From Pseudomonadota bacterium (GTDB lineage: Bacteria; Pseudomonadota; Alphaproteobacteria; Rhizobiales; Beijerinckiaceae): 36,724 nt of DNA. The translations under genes were made by a program, and so were the position numbers. Below are positions 17,189 through 26,474 of the stretch, one piece after another. The stretch lies in NCBI GenBank assembly GCA_023423995.1, contig JAFAEL010000174.1, forward strand, positions 1 through 36,724. The letters are read 5' to 3'. Under the pieces are notes generated by a model, which was not told the DNA's origin, did not search any database, and saw only the letters and a program-made list of their open reading frames with translations. Position 1 is the first letter of the stretch. The number at the start of each line of letters is the position of its first letter.

Positions 17189-17271
17189 TTTCTTCCGCGT
17201 GAACAAACCGCCGGCTTTTTCACATTTCTTTGCTGTAGGCCGGGTGGTCAAGGATCGGGGGTGGGAAGGCC

Positions 17272-17607
17272 TCATGCCACGATCTTCCTTATGAGGGCGG
17301 CTACCGCCTCGATCTCTTCCCGGGGCAGTCGGGCGGATCAAGGTCACGCGCTCGCGACCGCTCTCGGCAGCAATGATGTCCGGATCGGTCCGACCGCCGG
17401 CCGCCGCCGGCGGGCATCGCCCGCGGAGAGAGCGGCTCGTCGATTCCAGCCCCAACGCTCACGGCAGGCTTCAAATCGGCCAGCATCGCGCGGGTCACCG
17501 GCTTCGGAGCTTCCGCACCGGGAGCGAGCACTTGAGCAAGTCCACAGGGCCCGCCCGCCTTCGCGGAGGAGATGAGTCGGGCCGGTTCCCTGGAGAAGGC
17601 GCTTCAC
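17272..17607 (-). pseudogene. Frameshifted C-terminal remnant of an unrecognised gene
   Basis: In the 500-base gap between hyuA and the oxidoreductase, the minus strand keeps protein-like text in successive frames. One frame reads about RLISSAKAGGPCGLAQVL, then APGAEAPKPVTRAMLADLK. A second gives DPDIIAAESGRERVTLIR. A third ends LPREEIEAVAALIRKIVA with a TGA at 17272-17274. Joined, they look like one C-terminus broken by two frameshifts. I do not recognise the family. This reading rests on residue composition only. Confidence 0.35.
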
Positions 17608-17657
17608 AGCCGTGAAAATATGAGCAACAATTACATGAAGCCGATGGGGGATGCGTC

Positions 17658-20111
17658 ATGACGAATGTGCCGAGTCGAGCCCAGGTCGTCATCGTGGGTG
17701 GCGGGATCGTGGGATGCAGTGTCGCTTACCACCTCACCCTGCGCGGCTGCACCGACGTGGTCGTCCTCGAACGCAAGAAGCTGACCAGCGGAACCACCTG
17801 GCATGCAGCCGGGCTCGTCGGGCAGCTTCGCGCCACCCACAACCTGACCCGGCTCGCCCAGTACACGACCGAACTCTACACGACGCTCGAGCAGGAGACC
17901 GGCCAGCCCACCGGCTTCCAGCAGATCGGCTCCCTGGCCGTCGCGACGAACGACGCCCGGATGGAGGAGCTGAAGCGAGGCGCCTCCATGGCCCGCTGCT
18001 TCGGCCTTGAGGTCGACGTGCTCAGCGCCGAGCGGGCCCGCGAACTCTGGCCGTTGCTCAACATCGAAGATCTCGTCGGAGCCGTGCACCTTCCCAAGGA
18101 TGGCCAGACGAATCCGATCGACACCACCCAGGCCCTGGCCAAAGGCGCCCGCAGTCGCGGCGCGCGCATCCTGGAGGATATCAAGGTCGAGCAGATCGTG
18201 GTGGAGAACGGACGCGCAGTCGGCGTCCGCACCGCCGGGGGAGACATTCGCGCCGATGTCGTCGTGAACTGCGCCGGCATGTGGGCGCGCGAACTCGGCG
18301 CGCGAGCAGGAACGGCCGTTCCTCTCCATGCCGCCGAACACTTCTACATCGTGACCGAGCCGATGGCCGGACTTGGGCGCCACCTTCCGGTTTTGCGGGA
18401 CGCAGACGGGTGCACGTACTTCAAGGAAGATGCCGGAAAGCTGCTCGTCGGCTGGTTCGAGCCGGTCGCCAAGCCGTGGGGGATGGACGGTATCCCGGAC
18501 AGCTTCTCGTTCGACACGCTTCCAGACGACCTCGAGCACATCGAGCCACTTCTCGATGCCGCGATCCGTCGTGTTCCCGCGCTCGGCGATGCGGGCATCC
18601 AATTGTTCTTCAACGGCCCGGAGAGCTTCACGCCGGACGATCGCTACCTGCTCGGGGAAACGGCAGAGGTGGAGGGCCTCTTCGTGGCAGCCGGCTTCAA
18701 CTCGATCGGGATCCAGTCGGCCGGAGGCGCCGGCAAGGTGCTGTCCGACTGGATCGCCGACGGACATCCCCCCATGGACCTGTGGGACGTCGACATTCGC
18801 CGGATGATGCCCTTCCAGCGCAACAAGACCTACCTGCGCGACCGAACGGTGGAGGGCCTCGGCCTTCTTTACGCGATGCACTGGCCCTTTCGTCAGCCCG
18901 AGACTGCCCGGGGCGTGCGCCGCTCCAGCCTGCATGATCGGCTGAAGGCCGCCGGCGCCTGTTTCGGCGAGGTTGCCGGCTGGGAGCGGCCGAACTGGTA
19001 CGCTCCGGAGGGCGAGGCGGCCGAATACCGCTACAGCTACGGTCGGCAGAACTGGTTCGACTACTCGGCGGCGGAGCATCGCACCGTGCGCGAAGCTGTC
19101 GGCCTGTTCGACCAGTCCTCCTTCGCCAAGTACGTCGTCGAGGGGCCGGACGCAGAAAAGGTGCTGAACCGCATCTGCGCGAACGACGTCGCCGTACCGG
19201 TCGGCAAAATTGTTTACACGCAGTGGCTGAACGAGCGCGGCGGCATCGAGGCGGACCTTACCGTCACACGCGAGGCGGACGACCGCTACCTCGTCGTGAC
19301 CGCGGCGGCGACCCAGACGCGCGACCTCGCTTGGCTGAAGCGGAACATCCCCGCCGAGGCCCGCGTCGTCGCCTACGACGTGACATCCGCCCATGCGGTG
19401 CTCGGCGTCATGGGCCCGCGTGCCCGAGACCTCCTCGGACCCCTCGCGGATGCCGACCTGTCCAACGAGGCCTTCCCCTTCGCCACCTCGCAGATCATCG
19501 ACCTAGGCTACGCCCGTATCCGCGCCAGCCGCATCACCTATGTGGGGGAACTCGGCTGGGAGCTCTACATCCCGACCGAGTTCGCCCAGGGGGTCTACGA
19601 CCGCATCGCGTCGGCCGGCGAGGCGCATGGCCTTAAACTGGCCGGCTACCACGCGATGAACTCGCTCCGCATGGAGAAGGGCTACAGGCATTGGGGGCAT
19701 GACATCACGGACGAGGACACGCCGCTCGAGGCTGGCCTCGGCTTCGCCGTCGCCATGAACAAGCCGGGAGAGTTCATCGGCCGCGAAGCCCTGCTTCGTC
19801 AAAAGGAACGCGGCCTGACCCGGCGCCTCGTCCAGTTCTCGCTCGATGATCCGGAGCCGCTACTCTACCATAACGAGCCGATCCTCCGAGACGGGACAAT
19901 CGTGGGACGGGTGACCTCCGGCATGTTCGGTCATACGATCGGACGCTCGATCGGCCTCGGCTATGTGGAGAATCGCGGCGAGGTCGTCACGGCCGACTTC
20001 ATCAACGGCGGCAGCTTCGAGATCGAGGTCGCCGGCTCTCGGTTCAAGGCGACTGCCTCGCTCAAGCCGTTCTACGATCCAGGGAATCTCCGGGTGAAGG
20101 ACGTGCGATAG
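17658..20111 (+). CDS. FAD-dependent dimethylglycine/sarcosine dehydrogenase-like oxidoreductase with GcvT domain
   Basis: An 817-residue two-part enzyme. The N-terminal DAO-type domain (about 8-390) has the dinucleotide motif GGGIVG (14-19) and TTWHAAGL, where H49 matches the histidine that covalently binds FAD in mammalian dimethylglycine and sarcosine dehydrogenases. The C-terminal half (about 420-810) is a GcvT/aminomethyltransferase domain with YVGELGWELY and an ending near GFMFGHTIG-like text (SGMFGHTIGRSIGLGYV). Such enzymes demethylate N-methyl amino acids and pass the C1 unit to tetrahydrofolate. GGGGG before the ATG supports the start. Divergent from hyuA. The exact N-methyl substrate is unknown. 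Confidence 0.92.
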   Translation: MTNVPSRAQVVIVGGGIVGCSVAYHLTLRGCTDVVVLERKKLTSGTTWHAAGLVGQLRATHNLTRLAQYTTELYTTLEQETGQPTGFQQIGSLAVATNDARMEELKRGASMARCFGLEVDVLSAERARELWPLLNIEDLVGAVHLPKDGQTNPIDTTQALAKGARSRGARILEDIKVEQIVVENGRAVGVRTAGGDIRADVVVNCAGMWARELGARAGTAVPLHAAEHFYIVTEPMAGLGRHLPVLRDADGCTYFKEDAGKLLVGWFEPVAKPWGMDGIPDSFSFDTLPDDLEHIEPLLDAAIRRVPALGDAGIQLFFNGPESFTPDDRYLLGETAEVEGLFVAAGFNSIGIQSAGGAGKVLSDWIADGHPPMDLWDVDIRRMMPFQRNKTYLRDRTVEGLGLLYAMHWPFRQPETARGVRRSSLHDRLKAAGACFGEVAGWERPNWYAPEGEAAEYRYSYGRQNWFDYSAAEHRTVREAVGLFDQSSFAKYVVEGPDAEKVLNRICANDVAVPVGKIVYTQWLNERGGIEADLTVTREADDRYLVVTAAATQTRDLAWLKRNIPAEARVVAYDVTSAHAVLGVMGPRARDLLGPLADADLSNEAFPFATSQIIDLGYARIRASRITYVGELGWELYIPTEFAQGVYDRIASAGEAHGLKLAGYHAMNSLRMEKGYRHWGHDITDEDTPLEAGLGFAVAMNKPGEFIGREALLRQKERGLTRRLVQFSLDDPEPLLYHNEPILRDGTIVGRVTSGMFGHTIGRSIGLGYVENRGEVVTADFINGGSFEIEVAGSRFKATASLKPFYDPGNLRVKDVR

Positions 20112-20128
20112 GCGGGGATAGGCCGCCT
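20110..20128. terminator. Short hairpin at the end of the oxidoreductase gene
   Basis: AGGCGG (20110-20115) and CCGCCT (20123-20128) form a 6-bp stem overlapping the stop codon. There is no T-tract, so this is a weak call. The remaining gap to 20354 shows no other gene or motif I can support. Confidence 0.25.
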
Positions 20129-20354
20129 CCATCGCCTCAAGTCCTCGCCGGCTAAGCGGGCGACGCACGGTCGTCTTCCGCTAGCCGCAAAGGCCGTCCT
20201 CGGCCGAGCGAAGACGCTGCCGGTCCGACCCACCGGCTGGCCGTCTCTGGGGGAGCGAGAGGGCACAACGACCCTGCGCGTCATGCGTGTGAGCATCCGC
20301 CGTCCGCGCTTGCCTTCTTCGCGGAGCGCGTGAGATGGATCATTCCGGACGGCC

Positions 20355-20981
20355 ATGAGTTTACATCCGACTGCCGAGGGTCGTGTGGACGAGTTGATTC
20401 TGCATGATGGCGAAGGGCTGGGAGCCGATGAGGAGTTCATCGGGTCACAGATCCGGGCCCTGCGGCGGATCAAGGGCCTGACCCTCCAGCAGGTCGCGGC
20501 GCAGGCGCGCATCTCGGTCGGATATCTGAGCCAGATCGAGCGCAACCGGTCGAAGCTGCCGATCGGCGTCCTCAAGCGGATCTCGAACGTGCTCGGCGTC
20601 CAGATGAGCTGGTTCTTCCAGCCGGAGACGATCGGCCCTCCCGAGGAGCGCGACCTGATCGTGCGGGCGGAGCGGCGGCGGAAGATGAGCTTCACCGGGA
20701 CCGGCATCAAGGAGGAGTTGCTGTCGCCCAATCTGGACGGTCCCTTGGAGCTCCTGCTGAGCATCATCGACCCCGGGGCGGACAGCGATTTCTACAGCCA
20801 CGACAGCTTCGAGGCCGGCTTCGTGCTGGAGGGAGTTCTCGACCTTTGGATCGGCGACAAGTCGTTTCGGCTCGAAGCCGGTGACAGCTTCTCGTTCAAC
20901 AGCAACGACCAGCATCGCTGCGCCAACCCTGGCACCGTCGCGACCAAGGTCGTCTGGGTGATCACCCCGCCCCATTACTGA
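20355..20981 (+). CDS. XRE-family regulator with C-terminal cupin domain
   Basis: A 208-residue regulator. The helix-turn-helix (about 32-86) contains LTLQQVAAQARISVGYLSQIERNRS, and a cupin sensor domain (about 133-205) contains the beta-strands around FYSHDSFEAGFVLEG and LEAGDSFSFNSNDQHRCAN. The architecture matches PuuR-type repressors of amine, polyamine and amino-acid catabolism. It follows the oxidoreductase on the same strand after 243 bases, so it may control that gene, hyuAB, or the first LIV operon. Ligand unknown. Confidence 0.9.
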   Translation: MSLHPTAEGRVDELILHDGEGLGADEEFIGSQIRALRRIKGLTLQQVAAQARISVGYLSQIERNRSKLPIGVLKRISNVLGVQMSWFFQPETIGPPEERDLIVRAERRRKMSFTGTGIKEELLSPNLDGPLELLLSIIDPGADSDFYSHDSFEAGFVLEGVLDLWIGDKSFRLEAGDSFSFNSNDQHRCANPGTVATKVVWVITPPHY

Positions 20982-21479
20982 CGAAGGTCGTTTAGTCCGG
21001 TTACGCGACTTCGGAGCGAAGGCTTCTACGGCCTGAACCTGTGGATGTCGTCACTGCTCAAGGCCTAGCCTTGGAGAGTTCCCCGCAGCCGGTCTGATCG
21101 CAGCCCTGCCGCAGGCGCTGCATAGTCTCGCGGTGGATGTCACGCCCTTGTTTACAACGATGAGCAGGGGAACGGCCCCGAGATCGGTGATGGGGGTGAG
21201 GTCCTTGAGGGGATCGTTCGTCACGCTCGGTCAGTCCAGGTCGGCCGTTTCGCGCCAGGGGAGCGCCGCCTATCCAAAGGGGAGGCTGTCCGTCTTAGGT
21301 CGAGTGCGAAGCCGGTTGTGCCACGCTCGACAGCAACGTACTTCTAAGTAACCTCGCAAAAGACGAGTAGCGGCAGCGGTCAATGGGGAACGCCTTTGAG
21401 CTACGCCGGGGAGCCGGTATCGCGCGCGTGCGAGCACGCGAACGCCGTCCCACCGCGCGATCGATGGCGGGCTCTCAAC
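20982..21479. other. Decayed intergenic region
   Basis: About 500 bases without an intact gene. It contains the Bug fragment described separately. Short open frames on the plus strand (for example near 21133-21351) have no family features. The base composition is slightly less GC-rich than the flanking genes. Confidence 0.5.
21135..21226 (-). pseudogene. Fragment of a second Bug-family binding protein
   Basis: The minus strand reads NDPLKDLTPITDLGAVPLL followed by IVVNKG. This lines up with the intact Bug protein at 6871-7839 (YDPLKDFTAV and the strand after it) and with the family consensus. An in-frame stop lies just upstream, and downstream text (to about 21058) is degraded, with no signal peptide or C-terminal domain. 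It is a remnant of about 30-60 codons, not a working gene. Confidence 0.65.
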
Positions 21480-21632
21480 GCCATCGCGTCTGAAACAGCG
21501 ACGGCCTTCGCGACAATCCGACAGCTCGATCGGGAGCGCGACGCCTTCCTGGTCAGGACCCGCAAGGCAGATTTCAGGGAAGGCGCTGCGGCGGTTCTGG
21601 CGAAGCGCGCGCCGCGATTTCAAGGTTGCTGA
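21480..21632 (+). pseudogene. C-terminal remnant of an enoyl-CoA hydratase
   Basis: The last 50 codons read like the end of a crotonase-fold enzyme, with KADFREGAAAVLAKRAPRFQ before the stop. The intact hydratase at 30936-31715 ends with the related YEGIAAFVGKRAPAFQGR. The oxyanion-hole and catalytic-Glu regions are absent; upstream sequence in this frame (from 21396) is not crotonase-like. The stop falls one base before the livG start, so the remnant forms the leader of the second LIV operon. Confidence 0.7.
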
Positions 21633-21633
21633 C

Positions 21634-22458
21634 ATGAGGGTCGCCGCCGCCGGTGCGATCCTGCAGGTCGAGGGCGTCAGCCTGAGCTTCGGCGGACTAC
21701 GCGCGCTGTCGGAGGTCTCGTTCGAGGTGCCGGAAGGCTCGATCACGGCCGTGATCGGTCCGAACGGCGCGGGCAAGACCTCGCTGTTCAACACCATTTC
21801 AGGCTTCTACCGCCCGCAATCGGGCACGATCCGGTTCGCCGGCGAAAGCCTCGACGGGGTCTCGGCGCCGCAGCGCGCAGCCCTCGGCCTCGCTAGGACA
21901 TTCCAGAACATCGCCCTTTTCCGGGGCATGACGGTCCTCGACAACATCAAGCTCGGCCGCCACGCGCATCTCAAGACCAACCTTCTGGACGCGCTCTTCT
22001 ATTGGGGACGCGCACAGCGCGAGGAGATGGAGCTGCGCGCCGAGGTCGAGGAGCGCATCATCGATTTCCTCGAGATCCAGCACATCCGCCACGCATCCGT
22101 CGGTACGCTATCCTACGGCCTGCAGAAGCGCGTCGAGCTCGCGCGCGCCCTCGCCATGCGTCCGCGGATCCTGATGCTCGACGAGCCGGTCGCAGGCATG
22201 AACCGCGAGGAGACCGAGGACATGGCCCGGTTCATCCTCGACGTAAAGGAGGAGTGGGGCGTCACCATCCTCATGGTCGAGCACGACATGGGGATGGTGA
22301 TGGACATCTCCGACCACGTCGTCGTGCTGAATTTCGGCCAGGTCATCGCCTCCGGCGAGCCACGGGCCGTGCAGCGCGACGACGCCGTGATCGCGGCCTA
22401 TCTCGGCTCGGGCGATGTCGGCCAGCTCGCCCGCCGCATCAGGGCCGAGGCGGCCTGA
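21634..22458 (+). CDS. livG: LIV-type ABC transporter ATP-binding protein LivG (second set)
   Basis: A 274-residue ATPase with Walker A GPNGAGKTS (42-50), signature LSYGLQKR (159-166) and Walker B LMLDEPVAGMN (180-190), the last being very typical of LivG. FRGMTVLDNIKLGRH also fits. The ATG lies one base after the stop of the hydratase remnant. Its own stop shares a base with the livH start (TGATG). First gene of a livG-H-M-binding protein-livF-acyl-CoA synthetase operon. Confidence 0.94.
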   Translation: MRVAAAGAILQVEGVSLSFGGLRALSEVSFEVPEGSITAVIGPNGAGKTSLFNTISGFYRPQSGTIRFAGESLDGVSAPQRAALGLARTFQNIALFRGMTVLDNIKLGRHAHLKTNLLDALFYWGRAQREEMELRAEVEERIIDFLEIQHIRHASVGTLSYGLQKRVELARALAMRPRILMLDEPVAGMNREETEDMARFILDVKEEWGVTILMVEHDMGMVMDISDHVVVLNFGQVIASGEPRAVQRDDAVIAAYLGSGDVGQLARRIRAEAA

Positions 22459-23336
22459 TGGATGCCCTCTTCCTCGCCGAGGTCGTCCTTGCCGGGATCG
22501 GGGCTGGAGCTCTCTATGCGCTGACCGGCGTTGCCTTTGTGCTGATCTACAAGGCGACCCGGGTGGTCAATCTCGCGATCGGCGAAATCCTGATGCTCGG
22601 CGGCTACGCATTTCTCGGCTTCGCGGCCGGGCTCGGCCTGCCGCCTCTCGTCGCCCTCGCCCTCGCCGTGGCGGCGGGTGCTCTCTTCGGCTGGGTGGTC
22701 GAGCGCACGCTGATCCGCCCGATGCTGGGCGAGAGTCCGATTTCCGTCTTCATGGTCACCATCGGGCTCGGCTCGATCCTGGTCGGCGCGGTGCAACTCG
22801 GATGGGGCGCCGACCCCCTCCGTCTGCCGGAATTCATGCCGGCGACGCCGGTCTTCATCGGAGAGGCCTATCTGGCTCCCAAGGTCGCCATCGGTTTCGC
22901 CGCGGCGGCGGTGGTAATCGGGGCCTTCCTGGCGCTGTTCCGGTATTCGCGCAGCGGCGTCGCCCTGAAGGCGACGGCCGGCGATCAGGGCGCGGCCTAT
23001 TCGGTCGGCATCGACGTGCCGCGGGTGTTCTCGGTCGCCTGGGTCCTCGCCTGTGCCACGGCGGCCGGTGCCGGCGTGCTTGTCGGAGCTATCGGCGGCA
23101 TCTCGCCGACCATGGGCGTCTTCGGGCTTTCCGTCCTGGTGGTGGTGATCATCGGCGGGCTCGACTCGGTGGCGGGCGCGCTCGTCGGCGGGTTGCTGAT
23201 CGGCCTGCTGGAGGCTCTCGCCGGCGCCTTTCTGGGCGGCGAGTACAAGCTCGTCGTCACCTTCGCGCTCCTGCTCGTGCTGCTGATGGTCCGTCCGTAC
23301 GGGCTATTCGGCACGCATGAGATCGAGAGGCTCTGA
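22458..23336 (+). CDS. livH: LIV-type ABC transporter permease LivH (second set)
   Basis: A 292-residue permease with about eight membrane segments. Characteristic text includes GIGAGALYALTGVAFVLIYKAT, VVNLAIGEILMLGGY and the end MVRPYGLFGTHEIERL. The ATG at 22458 shares its A with the livG TGA; longer upstream frames lie inside livG and are rejected. Four bases separate its stop from the preferred livM start. Confidence 0.93.
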   Translation: MDALFLAEVVLAGIGAGALYALTGVAFVLIYKATRVVNLAIGEILMLGGYAFLGFAAGLGLPPLVALALAVAAGALFGWVVERTLIRPMLGESPISVFMVTIGLGSILVGAVQLGWGADPLRLPEFMPATPVFIGEAYLAPKVAIGFAAAAVVIGAFLALFRYSRSGVALKATAGDQGAAYSVGIDVPRVFSVAWVLACATAAGAGVLVGAIGGISPTMGVFGLSVLVVVIIGGLDSVAGALVGGLLIGLLEALAGAFLGGEYKLVVTFALLLVLLMVRPYGLFGTHEIERL

Positions 23337-23340
23337 CGCC

Positions 23341-24381
23341 ATGCGCATCGGCACGCTCAAGACGAGCTACGCGGCCGACGAGGCCTTGTTCGACACGCGG
23401 CTGCAGCGCACGCTCCTCGTCGCGCTCGGGACGGTGGCCTTCCTGTTTCCGTTCGTGGCCAGTCCCTACTGGCTGTTCCTGGCCTGCCTGTGCGCGATCA
23501 ACGTGGCCAGCGCCACCGGGCTGAACCTGCTCACCGGCTATACCGGGCTGGTCAGCCTCGGGCAGGCGGCGTTCATGAGCGTCGGCGCCTACACGGTCGC
23601 GGTGCTCGAGATCCACCTGGGCACGCCCTTTCTCATCAACCTGCTGGTCGGGGCGTTCCTCGCGGCCGCGATCGGCGTCCTTGTCGGGGTGCCGAGCCTC
23701 CGAGTGAAGGGCCTCTACCTCGCCATCGCCACGATCGCCGCCTCGGTGATCCTGCACTTCCTGTTCTCGCACTGGACGCTGACCGGCGAGGCGCGCGGAT
23801 TGTCTATGCCGCCGGCCCGCCTGTTCGGCCTCGCCATCGACCAGCCCTTCAGCCTCTACTGGCTCATCATGCCGGTCACCTGCCTGATGGTGCTCGGCGC
23901 CGCGAACCTCTTGCGGACGCGGATCGGGCGAGCCTTCATCGCCATCCGCGATCGCGACATCTCGGCCGAGGTTCTGGGCATCCCGCTCCTACGCTACAAG
24001 CTGATGAGCTTCGCCATCTCGTCGTTCTATGCCGGGCTCGCCGGAGGGCTTTGGGCCTATTTCTTCCGGGTCGTGACCCCGGAGAGCTTCCCGCTGGTCA
24101 ACTCGATCTTCTATCTCGCGGCCATCATCGTCGGCGGCATGGGGACGATCCTCGGCGGGATTCTCGGCGCCGTCTTCATGACGCTGGTACCGGAGCTGCT
24201 GAAGTTCGGAGCCAATTGGCTCACTCCGATCTACCCTGATGCGCTCGCCGTCCTGGCCCCGGTCCGGACCGTCGTCTTCGGCGCGCTCATCGTCGGCTTT
24301 CTGATCTTCGAGCCGCGCGGACTCGTCGAGGTTTGGGCGCGGATCAGGCGCTTCTTCCATCTCTGGCCATTCCGGACCTGA
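23341..24381 (+). CDS. livM: LIV-type ABC transporter permease LivM (second set)
   Basis: A 346-residue permease. LivM hallmarks are LLTGYTGLVSLGQAAFMSVGAYT and the end IFEPRGLVEVWARI. The ATG at 23341 has GAGAGG about ten bases upstream; an in-frame ATG at 23317 lies inside livH and would add eight residues, which is less likely. The order H then M then binding protein is kept. Confidence 0.92.
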   Translation: MRIGTLKTSYAADEALFDTRLQRTLLVALGTVAFLFPFVASPYWLFLACLCAINVASATGLNLLTGYTGLVSLGQAAFMSVGAYTVAVLEIHLGTPFLINLLVGAFLAAAIGVLVGVPSLRVKGLYLAIATIAASVILHFLFSHWTLTGEARGLSMPPARLFGLAIDQPFSLYWLIMPVTCLMVLGAANLLRTRIGRAFIAIRDRDISAEVLGIPLLRYKLMSFAISSFYAGLAGGLWAYFFRVVTPESFPLVNSIFYLAAIIVGGMGTILGGILGAVFMTLVPELLKFGANWLTPIYPDALAVLAPVRTVVFGALIVGFLIFEPRGLVEVWARIRRFFHLWPFRT

Positions 24382-24445
24382 GGCACGCAAACGAACCGCA
24401 AATCGAAGGCCGCCGGAGAGGGGCCGTAGCGAGAGGGAGGAGAAA

Positions 24446-25627
24446 ATGACCACGTCCAGACTGAATCGACGCGAGATGATGGCCGGGTCCGCGGCGCTCG
24501 CCGGACTGGGACTGGCCGGAGGCCAGGTCGTCGCCCAGGACGGCAACCAGATCGTCCTCGGCGCTTCCGTCCCGTTGACCGGCGTCTTCGCATTCGCGGG
24601 CGTCGGCATCCATGCGGGCATCCAGGACTATCTCAAGATCCTCAACGACAGTGGCGGGATCAAGGGCCGGACGATCAAGTACGTGGCGGAGGATACCGGG
24701 TATAAGGTGGACGCCTCGGTCGCAGCCTTCAACAAGATCACGAGCCAGGAGAAGGTGGCGCTCTACTACGCTGACTCTACGGGCTTCGCGAAGACGATCA
24801 ACCCCGAACTCGACCGGCGCGGCAGCATGATGATGGGCGGCGCTTCGTTCGCCACCGAGCTGAACGATCCGAAGAAGTACCCGCTCCAGTTCATCGCGGG
24901 CCCCGATTACACTGAGATGTTCGGCATTCTCCTGCGTTACATCGTCAAGGAGAAACCGGGCGCACGTGTCGCCTTTGTCTATTCCGACACGGAATTCGGG
25001 CGTGATCCGATCGCGCAGGGCGAAGCCATCGCAAAGGATCTCAAGCTTTCCGTCGTCGAGAAGATCGTCACACCTCCCGGCAGCGTCGACGTCTCGACCG
25101 AGGTCCTGAAGCTGCGCCGCGCCAATCCGGACTTCACCATCTTTCACGGCTATGTGCTGGCCCCGATCCCGGAGTTCATCACGCAGGCCAAGCAGATGGG
25201 CATGCGCTCGAACTTCATGGGCACGTTCTGGACCATGGACAACTCAACCGTGCAGCGCATGGGCGAGGCTGCCGACGGATTCCTGGGCGTCATGCCGTAC
25301 AGGTACTACTACGACAAGGAAGGGTCGGCCCCGTTGCTGGAGAAGATCCGGCAGATGCGGCCGGAGTACCAATCCACCGGCTACCTGCAGGGCTTCGTGA
25401 CAGCCATGCTCATGGCAGAAGCGATCAAGCGCACGGTTGAGGCCGGAAAGGAACTGACCGGCGCCAATATCAAGGCCGGGCTGAACAGCATCAAGGATTT
25501 CGACACGGGCGGGTTGTTCGGCGTGCCTATCTCGATCCCCGGCAACTCGGTGCCGGTCGGGCGCATCTATCGCTTCGATGCCAAAGCCAAGCAGATGCTG
25601 CCGGCTTCGGACTGGATAAAGCTCTGA
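24446..25627 (+). CDS. LIV-type ABC transporter substrate-binding protein, possible Tat export (second set)
   Basis: A 393-residue type-I binding protein. The N-terminus has a twin-arginine-like RREMM followed by a hydrophobic stretch and a probable cleavage near VVAQ, so Tat export is possible but the motif is not perfect. LGASVPLTGVFAFAG is the usual ligand loop. GGGAGGAG directly precedes the ATG. Because the operon ends with an acyl-CoA synthetase, the ligand may be a carboxylic acid that is activated after import (inference) rather than a branched-chain amino acid. Confidence 0.91.
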   Translation: MTTSRLNRREMMAGSAALAGLGLAGGQVVAQDGNQIVLGASVPLTGVFAFAGVGIHAGIQDYLKILNDSGGIKGRTIKYVAEDTGYKVDASVAAFNKITSQEKVALYYADSTGFAKTINPELDRRGSMMMGGASFATELNDPKKYPLQFIAGPDYTEMFGILLRYIVKEKPGARVAFVYSDTEFGRDPIAQGEAIAKDLKLSVVEKIVTPPGSVDVSTEVLKLRRANPDFTIFHGYVLAPIPEFITQAKQMGMRSNFMGTFWTMDNSTVQRMGEAADGFLGVMPYRYYYDKEGSAPLLEKIRQMRPEYQSTGYLQGFVTAMLMAEAIKRTVEAGKELTGANIKAGLNSIKDFDTGGLFGVPISIPGNSVPVGRIYRFDAKAKQMLPASDWIKL

Positions 25628-25653
25628 CGCCGGCCAGTTCAGCGGGGGCTCGC

Positions 25654-26463
<810 letters not shown>

Positions 26464-26474
26464 GCGGGCGGGCC

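Noticed and set aside
21133..21351. Plus-strand small protein of about 72 codons
   Set aside because: It lies over the Bug fragment on the other strand and has no recognisable features; the minus-strand match explains the sequence better.
23317..23340. Earlier ATG for the second livM
   Set aside because: It lies within livH and adds eight residues with no better ribosome site; the ATG at 23341 has GAGAGG at a suitable distance.
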